Below, piece after piece: positions 23,584-29,673 of a DNA stretch of 29,673 nt; the stretch's first letter is position 1, and the number at the start of each line of letters is the position of its first letter. The DNA is from Candidatus Iainarchaeum sp. GTDB taxonomy: Archaea > Iainarchaeota > Iainarchaeia > JAADDC01. Position numbers and translations under genes: made by a program. Where the stretch lies: contig JASUTF010000010.1 of the NCBI GenBank assembly GCA_030445695.1, positions 1-29,673 of the forward strand, written 5' to 3'. The notes below the pieces were generated by a model, which made no database searches, had not been told where the DNA came from, and saw only the letters and a list, made by a program, of their open reading frames with translations.

Positions 23584-25218
23584 TCACAACCTCCTTATGA
23601 TGTATTCGGGGGTGAGAGGCCTCGCGTCGTAGCGAAGGACCTTTTCATCAATCATTATCCCGGTCTTCTCGGCGATTATCTGTCCCAGCAGTCCAGTAAC
23701 GTCGTTCTCCACGAGAACAATCCTGTCAGCACCCTTTATGGCTTCCTTGAACTGCTCCACTGGGAACGGCTCGATGTATGATACCTGCACGAACTTCCAG
23801 CCGTTCAGGCGACGGATTGCGTCGAGTATTGCCCCCTTGGTGCTTCCCCATGAAACGATAACGTTGTTCCCTTCGCCGTAGACGCTGACCGGCTCGAGCT
23901 TCGCAATCTCTTCCGCGATATACTTCACCTTCCTGAAGCGTTTGTCGTTCATCTTTATGGCCCACTCGCCCTCCTCCCTCGTATATCCGTATTCATCGTG
24001 CTCGTAGGACGTTGCACGCACCGGCACGTCTGCCTGGCCAGGAACTGCACGCGGGGAGACGCCCGTTTCCGTGATTTCATAACTCTTGTAGTCGGGCGGG
24101 ACGGTTTCAACAATGTTCCTACTGGGTTTCACGCGGGGTGAGAAATCCTCGATGGTGTATGTGGATTCTGCCAGGTGCTTGTCTGAAACGATGATGGAAA
24201 GCACGCGGTACTTGTAGGCAAGGTAAAACGCTTCTATCGTCCTCTCAAAGGCCTCCCTTGGGTCTCCCGGGGCGACCACGACCTTCGGGTACTCTCCGTG
24301 ACCGATGTTGACGGCCATCTTCAGGTCGCCCTGGCCCGTGTATGTGGGAATGCCCGTTGACGGTGCGTTGCGCATGGCCAGATACGCCACGAGCGGGATC
24401 TCACTCATGCCCTGCATGCTCATGGCCTCGCCCATGAGGGCAAACCCGCCGCCAGACGTTCCCACCATGGTCATGGCGCCGGCATAGGATGCACCCAGAG
24501 CGGCGTTTGCCACCGCAATCTCGTTTTCCAGTTGTATGACCTGATAGTCGTACTTCGTCTGCAGCGCGGCAAGGTAGTGGAGCACGGGCGTTGCGGGCGT
24601 CATGGGGTACGCAATGTAAAGGTCGATGCCTGCTGCTATTGCACCAAGAGCGACGGCCTGGCTGCCTGAAATGAAGTATCTGGGCTTCTTCTCCGGCCGC
24701 TCGCCAATGGGCTGAGATGAGTCCACAGCATTATATCCCCGCCTTGCCGCTTCGACCGCTGCCTCGTTACCCTTCAATTCTTCTCTTATGGTCTTCTCCA
24801 GCGACTCGAAGGGCATGCCAAAGTGCTTCCACGCCGCCGCAATGAGTATTGTGTTCTCCATGATGCGGGGTACGTTCAACTCACGGATTATGGCCTCCGT
24901 ATCCACCGTTATTTTGTTCTCTGCGTTCACGCGATTTGGAGCGAGGATAACTGTGTCGTCCTTCATCTCCGCGGCGTGTTTAACAATGGTGTCGTCGTTC
25001 AGGGCGATTACAACGTCGTGCCCCTCAAACTCGTGGGACATGATGGGCTCGTCGGAGATTGCCAGGACATTGAAGTTGTGCCCGCCGCGTATGAGGGACG
25101 GGTAGTCCCTGTAGTTGAAAACGTAGAATCCTTCGCGTACGAACGCTTTTCCGAGAATTTCAGCGGCCTTGGCGATGCCCTGGCCTGCCTCTCCTCCAAT
25201 CAGTATCTGCCGATGCAT
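23584..25218 (-). CDS. 2-oxoacid:ferredoxin oxidoreductase, fused gamma-alpha subunit
   Basis: A 544-residue fusion. Residues 1 to about 170 are the gamma domain (IGGEAGQGIAKAAEILGKA, SLIRGGHN). The alpha part from about 180 on has the pyrimidine-binding domain with YPMTPAT (YPITP in most relatives), GTSGGGFALMGEA, and the C-terminal domain with VSWGSTKGAI. Gamma-alpha fusions with a separate beta subunit are typical of aerobic-archaeal and 2-oxoglutarate/pyruvate-type two-subunit enzymes; the substrate (pyruvate, 2-oxoglutarate or broad) cannot be read off. The Ile-to-Met change in YPITP sits at the substrate side. The ATG at 25218 is 24.5 nt from a palindromic TATA box, so it is probably leaderless. 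First gene of an operon with beta and gpmA. Confidence 0.94.
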   Translation of the reverse strand: MHRQILIGGEAGQGIAKAAEILGKAFVREGFYVFNYRDYPSLIRGGHNFNVLAISDEPIMSHEFEGHDVVIALNDDTIVKHAAEMKDDTVILAPNRVNAENKITVDTEAIIRELNVPRIMENTILIAAAWKHFGMPFESLEKTIREELKGNEAAVEAARRGYNAVDSSQPIGERPEKKPRYFISGSQAVALGAIAAGIDLYIAYPMTPATPVLHYLAALQTKYDYQVIQLENEIAVANAALGASYAGAMTMVGTSGGGFALMGEAMSMQGMSEIPLVAYLAMRNAPSTGIPTYTGQGDLKMAVNIGHGEYPKVVVAPGDPREAFERTIEAFYLAYKYRVLSIIVSDKHLAESTYTIEDFSPRVKPSRNIVETVPPDYKSYEITETGVSPRAVPGQADVPVRATSYEHDEYGYTREEGEWAIKMNDKRFRKVKYIAEEIAKLEPVSVYGEGNNVIVSWGSTKGAILDAIRRLNGWKFVQVSYIEPFPVEQFKEAIKGADRIVLVENDVTGLLGQIIAEKTGIMIDEKVLRYDARPLTPEYIIRRL

Positions 25219-25238
25219 GGAAGTAAAATAGTACCAGC

Positions 25239-25246
25239 ATTTAAAT
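25239..25246. promoter_or_regulatory. Symmetric bidirectional TATA box
   Basis: ATTTAAAT is a perfect palindrome whose centre (25242.5) is exactly 24.5 nt from the oxidoreductase ATG on the minus strand (25218) and 24.5 nt from the ATG of the next gene on the plus strand (25267). One TBP site would serve both genes and both mRNAs would be leaderless. No other TATA-like site with better spacing is seen in the 48-bp gap. Confidence 0.6.
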
Positions 25247-25266
25247 GTCTGATTGTATTTTGCTAC

Positions 25267-26442
25267 ATGGCTGAGGAGAAGAAGGGGCTGGATCGCGGCA
25301 TACTTTACGTCCTTATTGCCCTGATATATGTCTCTGCCGGCATTTTCCTGTTAAATAAGCTCGACTGGAACCCGAAGATGCCCAACTACAGCCAGTACCT
25401 CGTCAATGTTTCCGGCACCTACACGGACGGTGGGGTGCTCGGTAAGAGCTACGTGTTCCTCGTGGATGTGGATGACAACAGGGGCATGCTCGTAAAGACG
25501 TCCGAAAATGGTGAGGTGCTCGACGCATACGTTTTTGAGCCAGCGCCGGCCTCTGCCATGCTGCTGGAGGATGTTATATATCTTATTTTCGTTGAAGGGA
25601 ACCGTGTGGAACTCGTGCGTTATGATGGCAGGAGTATGAGTGCGGTGTTTGCGGGGGAATCGAGCTGGAGGTTCAGACCGCTCCACCCCGCCAGGTTTGT
25701 CGAGGGGCCGTATGCACTGGCGTATACAGAACGGTCGGACGGGCTGAGGGGTGTTGCTTGGATATCCATAGAGAAGAACGTGTTTGACCCCGTTGTCAAG
25801 GCATACTTCTGCCGCTCCTGTGAGGTCTCGCCCATGTATGTTCTGCGTGACGGATCTGTTTTTGCTCTCGTTTCTAGGAACCCCGTGCTCATCACGCCGT
25901 CTGCAAAGGGCGTTTCCGCGGTGGAATACCGTTCCACGCCGGCAGTTGTTGTCACGGATGTTTGTGATCGCCAGTTTGTCGGCTTGAATGCGAAGGGGCG
26001 GCTCGTCTTTGGCAGGAGCGGTTCTAACGTGCTCTATGAGGTGAATCTTCCCGCGGCTTCTTTCCCCCTCTGTGAGAACAACAGAATGTTCCTTGTGAGC
26101 GGGGGCTACCTGACGGTGGTCTCTATGGATACGAACTCACCCACTGTGCTCTCCAGCGCGTCGGAGTTCCAGCCCGCTTCGCTGTTTGAGGACGTTCCCT
26201 ACATCGTGTTTGCGGGCAAGGACTCGGGCAACCCTGAGTTTTTAAGAACGATAATCTCCGAGTTCCGCTGTCCTGACTCGGTGTTCCCCCTTGAGGAGAA
26301 CGTGTCTGTGGAGAAGTTCCCCATCACCATACGGCCTTACGGTGGACTGAAGTGGACTACACTCGTTCTGGAGGAGACGAACGCCTTTGTTACGGCAAAG
26401 CGAGTGTCCATCGACGAGGACTTCCGCTGCTACAGGCCGTAG
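25267..26442 (+). CDS. Uncharacterised membrane-anchored protein, beta-rich exterior domain
   Basis: I do not recognise this 391-residue protein. Residues 10-30 form one membrane helix after a short lysine-rich tail (AEEKKGLDR), which predicts an N-in, C-out orientation. The rest is about 350 residues of short strands with repeated hydrophobic-polar alternation (VYFLVDVDDNRG-like, DGRSMSAVFAGE, YVLRDGSVFALVS), as in beta-propellers, but no exact repeat was found. Six cysteines, including FCRSC and the C-terminal FRCYRP, would suit disulfides outside the cell. ATG at 25267 is set by the TATA box 24.5 nt upstream; the longer open frame upstream overlaps the oxidoreductase gene. The last 13 nt overlap the convergent tmk. 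Confidence 0.75.
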   Translation: MAEEKKGLDRGILYVLIALIYVSAGIFLLNKLDWNPKMPNYSQYLVNVSGTYTDGGVLGKSYVFLVDVDDNRGMLVKTSENGEVLDAYVFEPAPASAMLLEDVIYLIFVEGNRVELVRYDGRSMSAVFAGESSWRFRPLHPARFVEGPYALAYTERSDGLRGVAWISIEKNVFDPVVKAYFCRSCEVSPMYVLRDGSVFALVSRNPVLITPSAKGVSAVEYRSTPAVVVTDVCDRQFVGLNAKGRLVFGRSGSNVLYEVNLPAASFPLCENNRMFLVSGGYLTVVSMDTNSPTVLSSASEFQPASLFEDVPYIVFAGKDSGNPEFLRTIISEFRCPDSVFPLEENVSVEKFPITIRPYGGLKWTTLVLEETNAFVTAKRVSIDEDFRCYRP

Positions 26443-27029
26443 TCCCTTATTTTTTCCAGCACCTTCCTGTGAACCTCTTCCGGGTCGCCCCTGCCGTCGA
26501 TGATAATGAATCCCTCCTTTTCTGCAAGTTCCAGATACTTCTCTCTCACCTGCCGCAGGAATTCAAGCCGCTCGAACTGCTGGATAAGCCCGTCGTTGCC
26601 GTGCGCCCTTGCCGTTACGCGTTCCAGTGCAACCTCGGCGGGAACGTCCACGAGGATAGTTATGTCCGGTCTGGGGAAATCCCTGTTGATGTAGTGGACG
26701 AACCCTTCCTCCACGCCCTGCAGCACCTGGTAGACGAAGGAGGACCAGAAGTATCGCTCAGAAATTACGATCTCCCCCGCCCTAAGCGCCGGCTCTATGA
26801 CCTTTTTCACGTGTTCGTTCCTGTCTGCTGCCATCATCAGTGCAACGGTCTTTGGATCCGGGGTATCCTTTGAGCGAAGAAGTATGCGTGTAAAGTAGCC
26901 GGTGAAGAGTTCCTTGGTCGGTTCCTCGGTCAGAACGACTCTCCTGCCCTTTTTTATGAGATGGTCCGCCAGCAGACGTGCCTGCGTCCCCTTTCCGGAC
27001 CCGTCGATACCTTCGAACACGAAGAACAT
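26430..27029 (-). CDS. tmk: Thymidylate kinase
   Basis: A 199-residue P-loop kinase converting dTMP to dTDP. FEGIDGSGKGTQ (5-16) is the P-loop, TEEPT carries the DR(Y/E)-equivalent nucleobase region, ISERYFWSS is the dTMP-binding DRY-like motif (ERY here), and a lid region with RAHGNDGLIQQF follows. The ATG at 27029 has AATAAAAG-type TATA 25.5 nt upstream, so it has its own leaderless promoter after the serS hairpin. Its 3' end overlaps the preceding plus-strand gene by 13 nt. Confidence 0.95.
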   Translation of the reverse strand: MFFVFEGIDGSGKGTQARLLADHLIKKGRRVVLTEEPTKELFTGYFTRILLRSKDTPDPKTVALMMAADRNEHVKKVIEPALRAGEIVISERYFWSSFVYQVLQGVEEGFVHYINRDFPRPDITILVDVPAEVALERVTARAHGNDGLIQQFERLEFLRQVREKYLELAEKEGFIIIDGRGDPEEVHRKVLEKIRDYGL

Positions 27030-27050
27030 GGTGGTAGAAGGGCATGGAAG

Positions 27051-27058
27051 AATAAAAG
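27051..27058 (-). promoter_or_regulatory. TATA box of tmk
   Basis: CTTTTATT on the minus strand, centred 25.5 nt before the tmk ATG. Its T-rich run also follows the serS hairpin, so promoter and terminator share bases. Confidence 0.5.
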
Positions 27059-27068
27059 GGACAGGGTT

Positions 27069-27085
27069 AGCGGGTCAAACCCGCT
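27069..27085 (-). terminator. Hairpin at the serS stop codon
   Basis: AGCGGGT and ACCCGCT pair perfectly (7 bp) around a 3-nt loop. The stem includes part of the serS TAG (27084-27086). On the minus strand CCCTTTTATT follows 10 nt later. A weak intrinsic terminator is plausible; it also marks the boundary between serS and the independent tmk promoter. Confidence 0.4.
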
Positions 27086-28451
27086 ACTTCTTTTTCCTAA
27101 CCACGGGGATTTCGTGGAACTCCTTGGGCATGTATGGGTGCAGGACCTTGGGGATCCTCACGACTTCGTTCTCCGGGTCGTAGTGGTTCTCAAGTATGGC
27201 CAGCATCACGCGCTGTGCCGCCAGTGCCGTGCTGTTTAGCGTGTGGACGTAATCCGTGGTCCCGTCCTTCTTGCGGTAGCGGATGTTGGCCCTCCTCGCC
27301 TGCCAGGCAAGGCAGTTCGAGCAGGAGACCACTTCTCTGTATCGTCCCTGGCCCGGATACCACGCCTCTATGTCGTGTTTTCGTGCCGCCACCATGCCCA
27401 GATCTCCCGAAGATATTTCAACGACCCTGTAGGGTATCTCCAGTTTCTGGAGGAGTTCCTCGGCGTTGCTCTGCAGGAAATCGAACTCCTTCCACGAGTC
27501 CTCCGGGTATACGTAGGAGAACTGTTCAACCTTGTGGAACTGGTGGACGCGGAAGATGCCCTTGGTGTCCTTGCCGTGTGCCCCTGCCTCCTTCCTGAAG
27601 CAGGGTGACCAGCCCGCGTATCTCTTGGGGAGCTCTCCGACCTCGAAGATCTCGTCCATGTGGTATCCCAGTATGGCGTGCTCTGCCGTGGGGATGAGGT
27701 AGAGATCCTCCCCCTCTATCTTGTATATGACGTCCTCGAAGTCCGTGAAGTATGTGGCCGCCTCCTCGACGCGGCGCCGCATCATGTACGGCGGTATCAG
27801 CGGTTCGAAGCCCTTCTTCATGAGCTCCTCCAACGCCCATCTTGCCAGTGCAAGGTCCAAAAATACGAGGGCTTTCTTCTCGTAGTAGAAGCGGCTTCCC
27901 GACGTCTTCCCTGCCCGTTCGGTGTCTGCAACGTCCAGCATCTCGATTAGATCGTAGTGGTGGGGCGGCTCCCATTCAATGATCTCGTGTTCCACTTCGT
28001 ATCCGTCCGTCTCCTCCCTGAACTGGTCCTTGTAGTTTATCCATACCTTCGGCCTGCCCCAGAACTTGATGGGCTTGTTATAGGAGTCGTCCGGACCGAT
28101 GATAACCTCAGGGTGCAGGAAGTTCGGCAGGTATCTGAGGTTCTCGTCAATCAGCCGCTTCAGTTCTGCCTCCTTCTTCTCCATTGCCTCGATCTCGCTG
28201 TCAAGTTCCTTCGCCCTTTCTTTCAGCTTCTCCGCCTCTTCCCTTTTCCCTTCGCGGTAAAGCCGGCCGATCTCTCTGGATATTTTATTCCTCTCCGCTC
28301 TGAGTGCGTTGAGCTCCTTGAGAAGGGACCTCCACTCCACGTCCAGACGCCCGATCTCCTCCACCGTGGGGATAAGCTCTTCCAGATACCTTTTCTTCAG
28401 GACCTCTATGACCTCCTCTTTCCTCTGCCGTATGTCTTCAATGCTTAACAC
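27084..28451 (-). CDS. serS: Seryl-tRNA synthetase
   Basis: A 455-residue class II synthetase of the common (bacterial/eukaryotic-like) type, not the rare methanogen type. Residues 1-110 form the long tRNA-binding coiled-coil arm. The core has motif 2 (SPCFRKEAGAHGKDTKG, FHKVEQF) and SCSNCLAWQARRANIRY followed by motif 3 with LNSTALAAQR. It charges tRNA-Ser, one of which is encoded at 1688. The start is GTG at 28451 with GGAGGTG a few bases upstream as Shine-Dalgarno. Unlike most neighbours it has a leader of about 80 nt, which contains a short ORF; a hairpin overlaps its stop. Confidence 0.96.
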   Translation of the reverse strand: MLSIEDIRQRKEEVIEVLKKRYLEELIPTVEEIGRLDVEWRSLLKELNALRAERNKISREIGRLYREGKREEAEKLKERAKELDSEIEAMEKKEAELKRLIDENLRYLPNFLHPEVIIGPDDSYNKPIKFWGRPKVWINYKDQFREETDGYEVEHEIIEWEPPHHYDLIEMLDVADTERAGKTSGSRFYYEKKALVFLDLALARWALEELMKKGFEPLIPPYMMRRRVEEAATYFTDFEDVIYKIEGEDLYLIPTAEHAILGYHMDEIFEVGELPKRYAGWSPCFRKEAGAHGKDTKGIFRVHQFHKVEQFSYVYPEDSWKEFDFLQSNAEELLQKLEIPYRVVEISSGDLGMVAARKHDIEAWYPGQGRYREVVSCSNCLAWQARRANIRYRKKDGTTDYVHTLNSTALAAQRVMLAILENHYDPENEVVRIPKVLHPYMPKEFHEIPVVRKKK

Positions 28452-28530
28452 GTTTTACACCTCCAACAACTGGGGCGATGAGAGAATAAGCCCGGAGCGT
28501 TATGCGGATTGGTACGGCATCGCCCTCCAT
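28438..28530 (-). CDS. Possible 30-codon leader ORF before serS
   Basis: An ATG at 28530 opens a 30-codon frame, beginning MEGDAVPIRITLRAYSLIAP and ending at TGA 28438, overlapping the serS GTG by 14 nt in another frame. The TATA-like GATATAAA at 28552-28559 is centred 25.5 nt before this ATG, the spacing shown by the leaderless genes here. The serS Shine-Dalgarno lies inside it, so its translation would carry ribosomes onto serS. It has a single Ser codon, so it is not an obvious attenuation peptide. It may be chance. Confidence 0.35.
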   Translation of the reverse strand: MEGDAVPIRITLRAYSLIAPVVGGVKRVKH

Positions 28531-28551
28531 AGAAGAAGGGGAAAGGTGGTT

Positions 28552-28559
28552 TTTATATC
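28552..28559 (-). promoter_or_regulatory. TATA box of serS, within the end of the molybdoenzyme gene
   Basis: GATATAAA on the minus strand overlaps the stop codon of the upstream gene (28553-28555). It predicts initiation near 28530, about 80 nt before the serS GTG. Confidence 0.5.
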
Positions 28560-29673
28560 TTGACTATACGCACGGGCACCGTCTTATAGGACGGAATCTT
28601 CGTGTCCGGGTCCAGGTCCAGAGGCGTTAGCACGTTGATGGGGACGTCGTGGAAGTGGAACGTCGTGGCGACGGAGCCCTCCGGCAGGGTCTCTGACTTC
28701 TGAACGGTCATCTCCAGTGATCCGACGGGTGACTCGACGCGGACTGCATCGCCGTCCTTGATTCCCTCGCGCTCCATGTCCCTCGGGTTCATCCACAGCA
28801 CGTTCTGCGGGAACATGTTCCTCAGCGTCTCTGACGTTGTTGTGAGATCGCCCGTGTTGAAGTGCGGCATCCTCCTGGCGGTGAAGAGTGTGTAGGGGTA
28901 GCCGGGGTGCTCTATGATCCTTGGGTTCAGCGGGTAGAACCGCCTCTTGCGAATGCCCTTCTCGGCAAAGACGTCCTCGCCCGAATACACGGTCTCCGGG
29001 TCTATGTGCAGGAACCCGTCAACCCTTGTTGTAATCTCATAGAACACATCCTTTGCACTTCTGTATCCCCAGTCCTCGCCCATCATGCTGGCCAACTCTG
29101 TGAAAAACTCCCACTCTTGCCTGGCGTTCCTCGGCGGGGGCACGACTCGCCTGACGTAACGGACACGGCGCTCTCCTATCGTCACCGTTCCTTCCCTTTC
29201 GTAGAGCAGGGGTGTTGGAAGGACGACGTCTGCGAACTCCGTGGTGTCGTTGAAGAACGGCGTTGCGTGGACCACAAACGCTCTTCGTAGGTTCTTCCAG
29301 ACCAGCGTCAGGTGTGGCATAGAACGTGCGGGGTTGAATATGCTGTTGAAGAAGAATTCCACGGGCTCTGTCGTTAGGAACTCTGTGAGCGTTAGCCCGT
29401 ATCTCGGGGCGATGCCCATGTCTCCCGCTCCCTGTATGTTGATCTTCCCCCTCCCTGTCACGATCTTCCCGTTCTTCAGCAGTGCTATGGCGGTCAACGC
29501 CTTTACGGCGTCCGTGCCGTGATACGTTTGCGTGTATTTCATGCCGTGCATCACACCTATTCTTTCGGCGGAGTAAACGGCCTCACCCATCTCTTCAATC
29601 TTCTCCGCCGGTACACCTGTGATTTCTGCCACGGTCTCCGGGTCAAAGGGCTTCACGCTGTGTGCCAGTTCGT
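28553..29673 (-). CDS. Formate dehydrogenase-like molybdopterin oxidoreductase, C-terminal part
   Basis: The frame is open from the right edge to TAA at 28553, giving about 372 residues of a protein usually about 700 or more long; the N terminus with its Fe-S cluster and Cys/SeCys ligand lies outside. Visible are the end of the molybdopterin domain (GKINIQGAGDMGIAPRYGL, as in formate dehydrogenase alpha NVQGACDMG), FADVVLPTPLLYEREGT, and the C-terminal molydop-binding domain (HFNTGDLTTTSETL, MNPRDMEREGIKDGDAVRVESP, DTKIPSYKTVPVRI). Formate dehydrogenase is most likely; other members of the family such as nitrate reductase-like enzymes cannot be excluded. Its last bases hold the serS TATA box. 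Confidence 0.88.
   Translation of the reverse strand, partial: ELAHSVKPFDPETVAEITGVPAEKIEEMGEAVYSAERIGVMHGMKYTQTYHGTDAVKALTAIALLKNGKIVTGRGKINIQGAGDMGIAPRYGLTLTEFLTTEPVEFFFNSIFNPARSMPHLTLVWKNLRRAFVVHATPFFNDTTEFADVVLPTPLLYEREGTVTIGERRVRYVRRVVPPPRNARQEWEFFTELASMMGEDWGYRSAKDVFYEITTRVDGFLHIDPETVYSGEDVFAEKGIRKRRFYPLNPRIIEHPGYPYTLFTARRMPHFNTGDLTTTSETLRNMFPQNVLWMNPRDMEREGIKDGDAVRVESPVGSLEMTVQKSETLPEGSVATTFHFHDVPINVLTPLDLDPDTKIPSYKTVPVRIVKI

Noticed and set aside
24823-25266. Upstream part of the open frame containing the unknown membrane protein
   Set aside because: It lies antisense within the oxidoreductase alpha gene and upstream of the TATA box; the membrane helix follows the ATG at 25267 directly.

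Overview
This window is archaeal chromosomal DNA, densely packed and fully housekeeping in character. The evidence is an archaeal SRP 7S RNA, FEN1 with a C-terminal PCNA-binding motif, a PAN-type proteasomal ATPase ending in a HbYX motif, MBF1, archaeal-type PheS/PheT, FtsZ, and a TATA box about 25-28 nt before most gene starts. Several genes hint at a euryarchaeal, possibly Thermoplasmatota-side, lineage: a cofactor-dependent phosphoglycerate mutase, a GH57/GDE/glycosyltransferase glycogen cluster, a two-subunit 2-oxoacid:ferredoxin oxidoreductase and a PlsY-like protein. That placement is inference only. I see no insertion sequence, integrase, CRISPR array or phage gene.

Layout. 1-1770: the start of pyruvate kinase (minus), a membrane GT2 glycosyltransferase (minus) and tRNA-Ser(CGA). 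1849-7717: a glycogen module with a GT3-type glycogen synthase (plus), then GH57 amylase, GT4 glycosyltransferase and debranching enzyme (all minus). 7803-7886: tRNA-Leu(CAA). 8059-9855: a Kef/NapA-type antiporter. 9815-12021: PAN and FEN1 (minus), divergent from mbf1 and a site-2 protease (12057-13825). 13857-15441: ftsZ (minus), an AT-rich spacer with paired dyads, and the SRP RNA. 15442-16197: a small membrane-anchored Lon-type protease domain, an unclassified tRNA-like structured element and tRNA-Asn(GTT). 16266-21997: trpS, an unknown HExxH protein, pheS-pheT and a frameshifted plsY-like gene. 21998-25218 (minus): 2-oxoacid oxidoreductase gamma/alpha fusion, beta subunit and phosphoglycerate mutase. 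25267-26442: an unknown membrane-anchored protein. 26430-29673 (minus): thymidylate kinase, serS with a possible 30-codon leader ORF, and the 3' part of a formate-dehydrogenase-like molybdoenzyme.

Together the genes describe an organism that stores and mobilises an alpha-glucan, runs lower glycolysis through dPGM and pyruvate kinase, oxidises 2-oxoacids to acyl-CoA with ferredoxin, and may use formate or another molybdoenzyme substrate. Most first genes look leaderless; internal genes overlap by 1-4 nt or carry Shine-Dalgarno sites. Convergent genes often overlap at their 3' ends. The best candidates for something new are the tRNA-like element before tRNA-Asn, the stand-alone Lon domain behind the SRP RNA, the HExxH protein, the perfectly symmetric bidirectional promoter at 25239-25246, and the short ORF ahead of serS.
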